A stretch of DNA of 64,000 bases from Anaspis maculata (GCA_949128115.1 OX421964.1:32914177-32978176); one strand, 5' to 3'; shown: positions 34,125 through 45,881, counted from the stretch's first letter. Numbers and translations are program-made. The notes: a model not told the origin generated them from the sequence alone.

Positions 34125-35549
34125 ATTGAGAACTTTCGCGCAACAGGCCGCCATCTTGATGACGTAAGTGACGATCCCCTATTGGTATAGGCATGCTGGG
34201 TCTATTTGTATTGATAGTCTAAGGGTTCATCTTATAATGAATTATGTAATCCGAAATATTGTCGCCAGTAAAAGAAATTCTACCGGCACAACTGGAGAAA
34301 AAAACATTATAGAATTGTAATTTTTCAGTTGCAGATACAATTAGACCGTTGACTTGCTTATTCAAGCTTCTCTTTGAAGTTTTGCGATCATGTATGTATT
34401 TTGCTCGACACAGTTGTGAAACACGCAAAGTCTCCAAACAACATCTGGGCTGTTATCATTTTGAAGGAGGTATCATTCCATCTTAGATTTTGATATGCGA
34501 TACTGTCTGTTACCAGACAAGGAGATTGACAGACCATTAGGGCCTCTTTGCCATTCAGTTTTACAATTTGTTTCTAACATTCCTCTTCTACTTAGATTCC
34601 TTTTGCACGATCAGATTGTAGCATGATGCTCACATTATAATCACATATTTCGCCTCGTCGTTCTTTGCCTTTATTCTCCCGATCCCTTTGACTTATGCCT
34701 CGGCGTATCGCGCGAATTATCCTTTTAAATGATCGCTAACCGGGTATTATACAGGGAGGAACAGGTGGAGATCAGAAAGGCAGCTGCTCGGGGGTACAGG
34801 CATGGCATAGAAGATGTGAATGGGAGATCGTGCGCAAATATTTGGGAATATCTTCATTAATCATCGCGGTGTGCTCTGTTCCTCTGGTCGGGATTTATCT
34901 GGGGGTTGGTTGTGTGCGTCTCTGCTCATATTTCACCCGTGATAGACAAGAGCGATAGCGCGAACGTAATTACGCGCCATTTAGATTTAATGCGGCTTTT
35001 AATATTTACACGGATACCTCACACGGTTGCGGGGGGCGCTCGCGAGCGAGCGGCCTCAAATTTGAATTTCGTAGACCTAGAGCTGGCAATTTAATTTATA
35101 ATTGTGTGCACAAATGAACGATATTTGGGCCTCTTGCCGTGCGGTTTAATATTGTATTAAATTAGCCGATAAACTATCGGTTTGAATGGCATCTGATCGC
35201 AAATAGGTGTCTGTATTGACATGCCATCTAATTATTATTTCTCTAAATAGGTACCCGATACGTATAATGTGGATGCACTATTTTGTGTTGATGTATGGAT
35301 CGAGTTGTAAATGGTTGATGGCGTCTCTCATCGATGCTTGGTGACGTAACCGATTGTTTCAATAATTTAGATAATTAGCACGCTTGGCTCTGCTTTAAAG
35401 TACCACCTCTGATTCAGTGGTAGTGATCTAACCGTTGGAAAAATTTGGAAGTTTGTTTAAAATAGGATCATTCGCATTGTACACGTCAATATTGAATTTG
35501 AATAATTTGTAGATTACAGTTGCAAGAAAACAAAGTGGCGCCTGAGCAT
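34125..35549. other. Unique-looking non-coding block, possible regulatory DNA
   Basis: From about 34620 to 35340 no inverted or dispersed repeats were found, and base composition is more balanced. The block is rich in homeodomain-like ATTA/TAAT cores and E-box-like CAGGTG/CAGCTG words (34754-34790). No frame resembles a protein. It is one of the longest repeat-free stretches in the window. Function is inference only. Confidence 0.3.
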
Positions 35550-35890
35550 CATCATGTTCAATCACTCATCAACAATAAGCTATAACCTACCTTCACCCCT
35601 GTTGCATGGTAAGAAATGGAGAGTTTAAATCAATGGAGTTATAAATGTCAGTTGAATATTCACACTGTTTAGTGTAAATTGGAATGCCGTATTAGTTGAA
35701 TTTCACTCTTGATCAGTGTGAATTTTTTGTTCTGTCTTTTCTTGTTTTCCAACAAAAGACAGAACAAAAAATTCATTGTGAATATTCAACTGACATTTAT
35801 AACTCTACTGATTTAAACTCTCCATTTCTTACCATGCAACAGGGGTGAACGTAGGCTACCGCTTATTGTTGATGAGTGATTGAGCATCTG
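35550..35890. repeat. ~340-bp palindrome with unequal arms
   Basis: The outer segments TTCAATCACTCATCAACAAT and its complement, GGTAAGAAATGGAGAGTTTAA and its complement, and the inner TTTTTTGTTCTGTCTTTT/AAAGACAGAACAAAAAA pair across a centre near 35745. The left arm has about 50 extra bases (35675-35722). No coding content. Confidence 0.75.
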
Positions 35891-36018
35891 CAAGTGCATT
35901 GTGGTTGTGGTCTTGTGTCCAAGTGTGCAACTGCATATTGAGAGTGATAAGAGGGGATAAAAAGCTGACATTTGAGAATATAAATTAATATTTACGAACG
36001 ATAACCCAAGAGGTTGCA

Positions 36019-36091
36019 CTATAGGACTGACTCCTGTGTTTTTCTTTTTGGTATTGTAACACCCAGGCACACAACATACTGTGCCCGTCAT
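36019..36091 (-). pseudogene. THAP-type zinc-finger N-terminal fragment
   Basis: On the minus strand an ATG at 36091 opens MTGTVCCVPGCYNTKKKNTG followed by VS. The C-x(4)-C start of a THAP domain (here CCVPGCYN) at the very N-terminus, followed by a basic stretch and G-V-S, is characteristic of the first exon of THAP proteins, including P-element-like transposases. Sequence after V-S does not continue the domain (no AVPTF box or later C-x2-H), so this is either a lone exon or a broken copy. It lies beside the palindrome at 35550-35890. Confidence 0.5.
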
Positions 36092-36774
36092 TGTTGAAAA
36101 CAAAGATAATTGAATAATAAATAAACAGTACGCAATCACATGACATTAACAGACAAGGCTGCACGCTGCAAGTCGTCGAGTATCACAAGGTACTGCAAGA
36201 AACGCTGTTATTTTCAAAATACAGCCTTATCTTTATCGAAAAACACGCCTATATCTTTCTGTTCATTGTGCATCTAAAACTGTGGCTATTTGTTCCACAT
36301 TCCATTTAACGGTTGACCGATCAGCGCTCTTCCACTCAGAGCTTATTTGATAGCTCCGTTGTCGGTCATCTTGATTATATGTATTAATGATTGAAATTAC
36401 GCTATTAACATGTGTTGGTATAGGGCAACTCTGCCATAGCACTCCAAGTAGTTGGCGCATACTCAGTAGGAGGTTATGAGGGGCATTTTATGTCTTAGTT
36501 AGCGGCAAAAGTCTATGCTCAGATCTGACCCGTTCCGTATGTTGTAGGTCATGCACGTCACTGCCCGCCAACAAGGCGGATCGAATACCGTGAGCACTGA
36601 ATTCGGTCGTGCTGGAGGGATGTGTTATGATGAACAGAAGATTGTCAATTAGAATCTAGAAGAATCTATTTCATTAGGTATAATGAAGTGGATGATTTTC
36701 TCAAAGACAGGCAAATTGAACTCGTTCTTGCCAGGAACAGAAATGGTGTTTTTTATACCTATAAATAGGTAATA
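36092..36774. other. No recognisable gene
   Basis: AT-rich DNA. A minus-strand frame at 36263-36460 has no recognised family. Confidence 0.35.
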
Positions 36775-36776
36775 TA

Positions 36777-37481
36777 CAGGGTGTCCCGTTTTTCAACGCT
36801 CACTATTGGTATCTCGGAAACGGTAAGAGATACAGAGTCGGTTAAATTACAAAAAAGTTGCGCAATTTTATGACTATCCCAAATATTTCAAGATATCCAA
36901 GATATCTTTTGTCATTTCTGAAATATCCCCAAAAAACTGAAAAATGCCGAATTCGAAAATTTCAAATAATTTCTTTATTATGACAGCTATCAATTTGAAA
37001 ATTAGTATCTTGACATTTTTCAAGGTCCTTGATCGACTGACGTTAATAATTTTTTCCTGCGCTTACTAGTTTTTGAGATATGACAGTCAACTTCATTTTT
37101 TCTTATGGACACCATATCATTTATCAACCCCATGAAACTCATCTTTTCTTCCTCTTTACAAAGATATAAAACACTTGTAGCATTTTTGTCAAAATAACCT
37201 GTAAAAATTGGAAAAACTGTTTCTAAGGCGAAAAAATCGAAAAAATAGGATACCAATTTTCAAATTGATAGCTGTCATAATAAAAAAGTAATTTGAATTT
37301 TAGGAATTCGGCATTTTTCAGTTTTTTTGAGATATTTCAAAAATTAACAAAGATATCTTTGATATTTTGACATTTTTGAAATAGTCATAAAATTGCGCAA
37401 CTTTTTTGTAATTTAACCGACTCTGTATCTCTTACCGTTTCCGAGATACCAATAGTGAGCGTTGAAAAACGGGACAACCTG
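36777..37481. mobile_element. TA-flanked foldback element (CAGGGTGTCCCG ends)
   Basis: CAGGGTGTCCCGTTTTTCAA at the left mirrors CAACCTG at the right. The first ~110 bp of each arm (ATTGGTATCTCGGAAACGG, GAGTCGGTTAAATTAC) is nearly identical when reversed. TA lies at 36775-36776 and 37482-37483. A single-ended copy of the same family is at 57327-57430. No coding capacity. Confidence 0.85.
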
Positions 37482-39596
37482 TATGCCATTTTGGTTTTAT
37501 GATTGCAAGTAGGAGAAAAACCAGAGCGAGTACCAGAATCAATTTGTTCTAATATAAGGTCCTTATAAAGACTGGTTTCGAGGGTGGATAACGTCACAGG
37601 ACCATTCATGCACCGCACTATTTTGTTGACAACGATTTGCTAACGTTTTAGCAAAATATTTGTTATTCTCAAATTTCACCGACAAGTTTTCAAGAATCGA
37701 ATGTTTTGTTTATAGTGGGTTTTCTTATGTTCATTTTTTGAGGCCCGTGTGCAAGTTGAGACTAGAGTATAGTGGTTGGTGCCAAATTGTTCCTTAGATC
37801 ATGCTGAACTAGGATCGCGATGGCGAACATCTGAGTACCCGCGACTGGGCAGCGGGGGGGGGGGGGGGTAAAATGTGATGAAGACATAAAAAATGTTAAA
37901 TCATGAACCGAAAGAGGTACAGTGATGAAAGTTACCGTACGTATTCGACATTTTACGCAAATGAAGGTTTAGCAAACTAATTTCAAAAATATCAATCGTT
38001 TCCAGAGATATTTTCAAAAATAGAATTTTTTTGTGGACATTTTACTGTTAAAAAAATTGAAGAATTTTGAAGATGGAAAGATGAAAATGGATATTTTGAC
38101 TATTAGGGATGTTAGAAATATAGTCGTGATTGGCGAAAATTCTTCGGCCTACTATTTTAGGAAACGAGACCGTCAACTGTTTTCACCAGCTTGGCCGCCA
38201 TCTTGGACTTCCTTTTGGTGCAGTAGTCGCAAAAACGACAGGGGACTGTGGGTATGGTAGCATTAGATCATTTCAATATGGAAAGTAACTCCCCAGAGGG
38301 GGTAAATTACTTCTTTGTCGAGAAAAATTGCCATTTTGTTATCTCCGGCTTCTGCCGAATCCAGTGCCAATGATGGCTGATTTGGAGATGGAAGCGGCAT
38401 AATACGTTTTGTACCATAAAACTTGATAGTTTGTGGAGTCAACCACCAAAATTTATGATCATGAATCAAATGGTTTATTGTTGGTTGAAGCAAAGTGTGC
38501 TCATTTTTGGCAGAAAATGCATGAAAACTGAGTTTTTAGTGGACATTGCAAAGCTCTGGAGGAAGACCTGCTGCCGAGATTGGCGGCGAAAGTCATGTAA
38601 CTAAACTGCTCAACAATTGAAGTGGTCCACTCGGAAATTTCGCCCGATTTCAAACACAAATATCTTGGAAACAAATCGACCGATTCTCAAAAGTGCAGTG
38701 TTTTTCGATAGCTTATTCTTTTCACTATAAGGTGCCCTGATAGACCAAACAATTGATTACATAATGCATGTTATACAGGGCGACAACAAAAACAATGTTG
38801 AAATGTTTCATTTTAAAGCACGTCCCACTTTTGCAAAAAAAAATCGCTGAGTCTTTCCGAGTACATTTTTCAGAAGTGCACATCCAGGGCTCGAAACGGT
38901 TTTTGAAATTTCCGCCAATCTTCTTTGGTTACAGGGTGATGTGAAAGAAACAACTTTTTGTTTTTGTAGTGCTAACTTTTTTATTTGTTGACCGATTTCC
39001 AAAATTTGGATCTTATGTTGAAGCGAAGACCTCAGGTAAGAGGAATCGATTAACATAATTGAATTAACACATCATTTCAAATGTGACCCAAGCATGAAAT
39101 AAGGCCGAAATCCGATTTGGGGAAATTTTTCAAGAAGAATCAACTTGTCGTTTAAGAAATCACTCATTACGAACATTTTCAGATCAGTCTCGCTTATTTG
39201 GGGCAAAAATTAACGACGGAAAACCCAAATTAAGACTGCATGTTTTCACAGGAGAACCGATGCTCTTGCTCACCTGAAAATACAAGTAACCTATGTTACG
39301 AGAATCACTGATCGAGTTTCCTTCGCGATTTGGACAGTCAACAGAGGGTAGACAGAAACAGTCAAAAGTAACAATAAGTACGTGTGTTTTCAGGTGAGCA
39401 AAGGCATCAGTTGTTATCCTGTGAAAACATGCAGTCCCAATTTGGGTTTTCCGTCGTTAATTGTTGCCTTATATAAGCGAGACTGATCTTGAAATGCTCG
39501 CAATGAGTGGTTCCTTCAACGACAAGTTGATTCTTGTTAAAAAATCCCCCCAAATCGAATATCGGCCTCATTTCATGCTTAGGTCACATTTGATCC

Positions 39597-39599
<3 letters not shown>

Positions 39600-39633
<34 letters not shown>
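39600..39633. repeat. Poly-T tract of 34
   Basis: An uninterrupted T run within the right half of the foldback centre. The corresponding left-arm position has only a short mixed A/T run, so the tract expanded after the palindrome formed, or its length is an assembly artefact. Confidence 0.9.
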
Positions 39634-39976
39634 CCTTTTGAAATGATGTGTTAATTCAATTCTGTGACTCGATTCCTCTTAACTGGGGTCTTCGCTTCAT
39701 TATAAGCTCCAAATTGTGAAAATCGGTTAACAAGCAAAAAAGTTGCCACTGTAAAAACAAAAAAATGTTTCATTTTACATCACTCTGTAACCAAAGAAGA
39801 TAAGCGTGAATTTCAAAAACCGTTCCGAGCCATGGATGTGCACTACTTAAAAATGTAATCAGAAAGACTCGGCGATTTTTTTGGAAAAACTGGGACTTGC
39901 TTCAGAATGCAACATTTTAACACTCCTTTCGTTGTCATCCTGTATATCATGCATCATGTATTCAATTGTTTGGCCT

Positions 39977-40400
39977 ATTATTAATAATAATAATAATAAT
40001 AATAATAAGTTTATTTTTTCCAACAGACATTTTTGTCTAAAGTGGACAATAATAATTAATTATGTGATTTAACAATTCTTATCTTAATTGAAAACTGAAC
40101 AAACAGAAAAAAAAACAAGGAAAAAAAATTCATGTATACTTTTCCATTATTTTTCTTCTGAATGTAGCTTCGGTAAAATTTTGACTGAAGATATCCAAAT
40201 TTTCGTCGCTTGCAGAAAAATCATTGTACAGCCTAAAACAAGTGATTAGAGGTGAATTTAGGTGATGGAATGTATTAGGAGTGCTAAAATGAAATGTTAA
40301 TGAACTCCGACTTGCTATACGAGGAATATTTATTTTTATTTCACTCAACAATGACGGGCTACCTAAATCCCCTTTCAAAAGTTTTATTATTTTTATTATT
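39977..40400 (-). mobile_element. 5'-truncated LINE 3' end with (TTA)n tail, inserted in right arm
   Basis: On the minus strand the segment runs from about 40400 to a (TTA)n tail at 39978-40009 preceded by AAAATAAACTTA. The minus frame at 40130-40378 reads ...FHFSTPNTFHHLNSPLI and CFRLYNDFSASDENLDIF, the pattern seen at the C-terminus of many insect non-LTR ORF2 proteins. The left arm of the host palindrome lacks the whole segment, giving an empty site. TTATTATT-like flanks may be the target duplication, blurred by the tail. It is too short to encode enzyme domains. Confidence 0.75.
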
Positions 40401-40532
40401 GCACCTTATAGTGAAAAGAATAAGCTATCCAAAAACACTGCACTTTTTGAAATCGGTCAATTTTTTTCCGAGATATTCGTATTTGAAATCGGGCGAAATT
40501 TTCAAGTGGACCACTTCAATTGTTGAGCAGTT

Positions 40533-40915
40533 TAGTTGAAGTGAGTATGCTCTACAACAAGTAGCTATAATGAACCGTGTAGGTCGCTTGAAGACCTCTA
40601 GGGAAGTCGACAAAAATGTTTTTTCATGATAATATTTTCAAGTACAGTCCCCCTCAAAAGTCAGTGAGTTTGTGAAAAATCACCACCATACATCTTTCAG
40701 CTTCTTCGAATAAACCAAACAAATGAATTTTTCGAGTGTTGCAAATGTTCCGTGGTCGAAAGAGTTGGTCTCTAGAGAGAAGAAAAACTTTTGGAAGGAA
40801 CTGTACTTGAAAATATTATCATGAAAAAACATCTTTGGCGACCTCCCTAGAGATCTTCAAGAAACCTACACCATTCATGACAGCTACTTGTTATAGAGCA
40901 TACTCACTTTAACTA
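40533..40915. mobile_element. 383-bp foldback (TAG...CTA) inserted in right arm
   Basis: TAGTTGAAGTGAGTATGCTC mirrors GAGCATACTCACTTTAACTA, and the inner parts pair to a centre near 40720. The flanks are GTT (40530-40532) and GCT (40916-40918), a 3-bp duplication with one change. The equivalent place in the left arm (38599-38606) lacks it but reads AAC-TA-AAC, which in this orientation is GTT-TA-GTT, the form of an excision scar. No coding sequence. Confidence 0.75.
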
Positions 40916-41798
40916 GCTACATGACTTTCGCCGTCAATCTTGGCCGCAGGTCTTCCTCCAGAGCTTTGTAATGTCCACTAAAAACACAGTTTTTATGAAT
41001 TTTCTGCCAAAAATGAGCACACTTTGTTTCAACCAATCACCAACAATAAACCATTAGATTCATGATCATAAATTTTGGTGGTTGACTTCACAAACTATCA
41101 AGATTTATGGTACAAAACGTATTGTGCCACTTCCAGCTTCAAATCAGCCATCATTGGTACTGAATTCGCGCAGGAGCCGGAGATAATGAAATAGCAAGTT
41201 TCCTCGCCAAAGAAGCAACTAACCCTCTCTGGGAAGTTACTTTTCGTATTGAAATGATCTAACGCTACCATACTCATAGTCCCCTGTCGTTTTTGTGACT
41301 ATTGCACCAAAAGAAAATCCAAGATGGCGGCTAAGCTGGTGGAAACAGTTGACGGTTTTGTTTCCCAAAATAGTAGGCCCAGGAATTCTCGCCAATCACG
41401 ACTATATTTCTAACATCACCAATTGTCAAAATCTGGAGTTTCATCTTTTCATCTTCAAAATTCTTCGATTTTTTTAACAATGAAATGTTGACAAAAAATA
41501 ATTTCTTTTTAAAAGATCTCTGGAAATGATTGATTTTTTTTAAACCGGTTTGTTGAACTTTCAATAGAGTAAAATGGTGAATACGTATGGTAACTTTCAT
41601 AACTGTACCTCTTTCGGTTCATTATTTACCATTTTTTATGTCTTCATCACATCCCCCCCCCCCCTCCCACTGCCCAGTCGCGGGTCTCGGATGTTCGCCA
41701 TCGCGATCCTAGTTCAGCATGATCTAAGGGAAAATTTGGCACCAACCACTATACTCTAGTCTAAACTTGCACACGGGATACCATAAGAAAACCTACTA

Positions 41799-42295
41799 TT
41801 ATGAGAGAACCCATACGACGCATCATTTCTAGAAAATGCACCATGAAGTGCAATTTTGGGATGATGATCAATGCTACAATGAAACTCTCTCTTGAAAAAT
41901 GTGTGGCGTTGCTCGATAAGTGCTCCAAATTCATTGATCATACGATGCGTGATTTTATAAGCAAAAATGATCGACTTTGTCTTCAACAGGAGTAGAAACT
42001 TTTGCCGTTTTGCGAACACCTCTTCTACAATTAAATCATAGATTATGGAAGGAAAAAATCTAGCAAGTTTATAATAGTAATAGAGCAAGACTCTGTTTAT
42101 TGGACCGGTTCAAATCACATAGTTGAAGAGATAATTTTTTTTGTTAAGTGTATCCAATGTTGTTAGTTTTTATTTCAATGAAATTTGTATCTCTCATTAA
42201 TAATTTCAGTTCATATTACATATTCGTGCATGAGGTCAACCGAAGCAGTGTCGAATAGTTTATAGTGAGTAAGATCGCTGATAATACCGTGTGAT
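41799..42295. other. No recognisable feature
   Basis: AT-rich DNA with short frames only. Confidence 0.35.
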
Positions 42296-42397
42296 CCAAA
42301 CCATTCCGAATTGGGGTAAGCTGTGACATGGTCAAAATCCGGGATGTAAAGCTACTTTTCGCTTGGGCAGAGCCTACCCCAATTCGGAATGGTTTGG
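42296..42397. repeat. 102-bp hairpin with perfect 23-bp stem
   Basis: The 23 bases at 42296-42318 (CCAAACCATTCCG...) are the exact complement of 42375-42397, with a 56-base loop. Conservation without a mismatch in an otherwise mutated neighbourhood points to a recent MITE insertion or to a selected RNA hairpin. Confidence 0.8.
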
Positions 42398-42571
42398 ACC
42401 ATAGGGTAGATATCTACCTAGAATTTTCAACGCATGTTCTACCATGGAAGTGCTCACAAAACTTGTTCTTGGGTCACGGTATTCTACGAGAAAGTTATGT
42501 TCGATCTGGAAAAAGCAGAAATAGCTATCAGAATAAACTCTTGTCGATATTTTCATGTTAAAACAATATAA

Positions 42572-42997
42572 TTAGCAGATAAAATCATTGATGTACCGCT
42601 CACAAGTGAGGGGATATGAAAAAATCTGTGAAATTGTTGCGAAATGTCTGTCCCTAAAACGGCTTCTATATTCATGGTCATCTGTCATTTTTTCGTGAAT
42701 GCTCAACAATTCCTGCTTCGGACAGACGTTCTTCATGAATTGAATTGCTTCTGAAACTTTGGAACTTATGGTTGATAGCTTGGCTTCCCTAATCACGGAG
42801 CAAAGTGGATCCTCAGTGGAAAAATCTGTGGAGTCATTTGTGGCTCTTTTCTTTCTTTCTGGACTTCCTTCCGACGTTGAGGTCCCAGGTCCGATGCATT
42901 GTTCTCGGTCTCCACGCGATGTAGCCCTCGTCACCATTCTATTGGTGTCGAATACTTTTTGCAAATATGGTGTTCGTAAAATATTGAACGTTGTCAA
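42572..42997 (-). CDS. Hypothetical protein, 141 aa (unrecognised)
   Basis: The minus-strand frame has mixed, protein-like composition: a Ser/Thr/Gly-rich start, then KLSTISSKVSEAIQFMKNV, which could form an amphipathic helix, and a Cys-containing C-terminus. A second ATG at residue 21 (MVTRATSR) could be the real start. I do not recognise a domain. It lies between foldback elements, so it may be a retroelement ORF1-like remnant rather than a host gene. No splice or promoter evidence. Confidence 0.3.
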   Translation of the reverse strand: MTTFNILRTPYLQKVFDTNRMVTRATSRGDREQCIGPGTSTSEGSPERKKRATNDSTDFSTEDPLCSVIREAKLSTISSKVSEAIQFMKNVCPKQELLSIHEKMTDDHEYRSRFRDRHFATISQIFSYPLTCERYINDFIC

Positions 42998-43262
42998 AAT
43001 TGAGGTCTGTTGAAATGACGGTAATTGAAAATTTCAAAATTTTATTATTAAAAGCGTAACACCTGAATAAAAACTGATGGGAATTGAAAATATCAAATAT
43101 ATGAAAGAAGCTTGACATACATATCCATGAGGCCCCCTTGATCCTTGAGATCAAGAAATATTGTTATAATCGCTTGTGCCAAAGGAATTTCAGGAATTTT
43201 TTTTTCGTAGACGTCCTAGAGGACCGCAGCACATAGTAGTATATTGGAAATAGAAAAAAATA

Positions 43263-45427
43263 TAGTGGCGGGGTTAACGGCCAAAAATGGAATGATCTGT
43301 GCATTTTGTGATCAAAGCATCAAATTTGGCATACGTGTTCAGAAGACCCTCCTTTGCAATTCCAGATGTGGCGCCACGCAAGATTTCGCACCAGAGGCAC
43401 TGTATTGCGGTTAGCATACCTGCTTGGGGTAAATTCTGCAAAAATGGTTCCTGGCCGTTCTCTGGTACCGCACTCGGTATTTTTTAGTTCTGTTTAGCTA
43501 AAACTACATGTAGAAATGAGTAAGGAGTGCATTTTTATAAGCAAAGTTCCAAATGCTGCCTTTATACGTTGTTTTAATACATTTTAAGGCCAACTTTGGT
43601 TTAGTACAGGAAACATGGTGAAAAAATTGCCAAAACCTCGGCAAAGATATGAACGTCTTGAAAATTTGATATTCTGCTCAGAATTAAGTGCCCTACTACA
43701 TATCTAAAAGTGCCAAAAACCGCACCACGGGGCTTCGAGTTATTGGAGGGAGGGTGAAAAATTGCATTTCAAAATTAAAGGTATAGAACCCGATGGAACC
43801 CGTCAATCCAATGGATGCAAATACGTCGTAGTTCGACGCATCACATTCCGTTGATACAATTTTGGCACAAAAAGTGTCGATCATTGTTGTAGGGGGGTCG
43901 TGGGGGAGGGCGAAACTCGACTGGGTGGCTCTTTTTCCTCCTGGGCCATGAAGAATCGATCACGACAAGATTGGTATCTTTTCAGACTAAATTCGATGTC
44001 CTGAACTTGAATCCGATGTATAAATTTGGACAAAAACAAGTTCAAACAAGTCAACTTGAGAAAATCTGTTTTTTCTTAGACGATTTCCACAAAACTTTTT
44101 TTTACTGTTAGAGGCATTCATCTTTGAAAATATTTCAGAGGCCATTAGATTGAACGGTACTCTTCACGAAAATCATCCATTCGATCTGTAACTTTGTTTT
44201 TCGAGATAGAAAAAATCGAATTGAACTTTAGTCGGCACAGCCCGTCGTCTACTACTGACCAGAACACTACACCATGCATCTTCGAATGAAAATAGCCCAA
44301 ACTATCTGAAAAATCATAACTCATCTTTGAAAGTTCGAGGATCTGTGCAGAACTGAATTCCCTATAACATAAACAAAATCGTCATAAATCGCAATGCAGG
44401 GTATTGAGTTATTACTAAGGGTGCATGTTGTAGTGTTCTGTTCATTAGTAGACGCCGGGCAGTGCCGACTAAAGTTCAAATCGGTTTTTTCTATGTTGGA
44501 AAACAAAATTACAGATCGAATGGATAATTTTCGTTAAGAATACAGTTCAATCTAATGGCCTCTGAAATATTTCCATAGATGAATACCTCAAACAGTAAAA
44601 AAAAGGTTCGTGAAAATTGTCAAAGAAAAAACAGGTTTTCTCAAGTTAACTTGTTCGCACTTGTTTTTATCCAAATTTACACATCGGATTCAAGTTCAGG
44701 ACATTGAATTTAGTCGGAAAAGATACCAATCTTGTCGGGATCGATTCCTCATGGCCCAGGAAGAAAAAGAGCCACCCAGCTGAGTTTCGCCCTTCCCCAC
44801 GACCCCCCTTCAACAATGATCGACACTTTTTGTGCTGAAATTGTACCAACTGGTTATGATGCGTCGAACTACGACGTATTTGCATCCATTGGATTGACGG
44901 GTTCCATCGGGTTCTTTACCTTTCATTTTGAGTTGCAATTTTTTACCCCCCCTCCAATAACTCGAAGCCTCGGGGTGCGATTTTTGGCAATTTTAGATAT
45001 GTAGTAGGGTAGATAATTCTGGACAGAGTATCAAATTTTCAGGACGTTCATATCTTTGCCGAGGTATTGGTAATTTTTTTACCAAGTTTCCTGTACTTGA
45101 ACAAAGTTGGCCTTAAAATGTATTGAAACAACGTATAAAGGCAGCATTTGGAACTTTGCTTGTGAAAATGTACTCCTCACTCATTTCTACATGTAGTTTT
45201 AACTAAACAGAACTAAAAAATACCGACTGCGGTACCAGAGACCGGCTAGGAACCATTTTTGCAGAATTTACCCCTAGCAGGTATATTAACCGCAATACAG
45301 CGTCTCTGGCGCAAAATCTCGCGTGGCGCCACATCTGGAATTGCGAAGGAGGGTCTTCTGAACAAGTATGCCAAATTTCATGCTTTGATCACAAAATGCA
45401 CAGACCATTCCGCTAACCCCCCCACTA
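43263..45427. mobile_element. 2.17-kb foldback element B, TAG...CTA ends, ATA target duplication
   Basis: TAGTGGCGGGGTTAACGG mirrors CCGCTAACCCCCCCACTA. The arms are about 1.05 kb with the apex near 44310-44420. ATA borders both ends (43260-43262 and 45428-45430). The centre (from TAGTACAGGAAA at about 43593 to TTTCCTGTACT at about 45109) is related to element D at 59351-61004. It interrupts the left arm of element A. No coding sequence. Confidence 0.85.
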
Positions 45428-45881
45428 ATAGGTGCTTTGCTGGAATTAATTCAAACAAAAACGATTTTTTTACCATGGCAAGCTTACAGTCCCTTCTTCA
45501 ACATATCAAAAGTCCTCAACTCTGGGACTGCTACAAATCAGTATACAGGGTGAAAGTTTATTATTTTTCTTTACTTTCTTTTTTTCTTGAAAAACTGATG
45601 ACCGAAAAAAACGGTTTCAGGCTAGTTTGATAGGCCATAGTCTTCCAATAAACATATAAAAAATATATCACCCAGCAACTGCTGCGTATCAAGTTACAGG
45701 GTGAAAACTATTTTTCATCTTCAATTTTTTTTCTTGGTGGAACTGTTCTAGATTGAAGCCGGTTTCACTTCTTTTGCAAGCTTATAATGTCATACTGAAC
45801 ATATCGAAAGGACAGATCTCTGCATCTGCACTGCTTTTCAATTTACAGGATGAAAAGTCATTTTCACGTTTCAATTTTTTT

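Larger units (their letters stand above)
37713..41798. mobile_element. 4.1-kb foldback element, TAG...CTA ends, TTA target duplication
   Basis: The ends TAGTGGGTTTTCTTATG and CATAAGAAAACCTACTA are inverted. TTA flanks both sides (37710-37712 and 41799-41801). The arms run about 1.6 kb toward an apex near 39295-39385 and share long identical stretches (for example GCGATGGCGAACATC with its complement). The left arm is uninterrupted. The right arm carries two later insertions (a LINE tail at 39977-40400 and a 383-bp hairpin at 40533-40915). No transposase. Confidence 0.9.

Noticed and set aside
35813..36139. 108-codon minus-strand frame as a full gene
   Set aside because: Only the short THAP-like start is meaningful. 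The rest runs into the palindrome arm and does not continue the domain.
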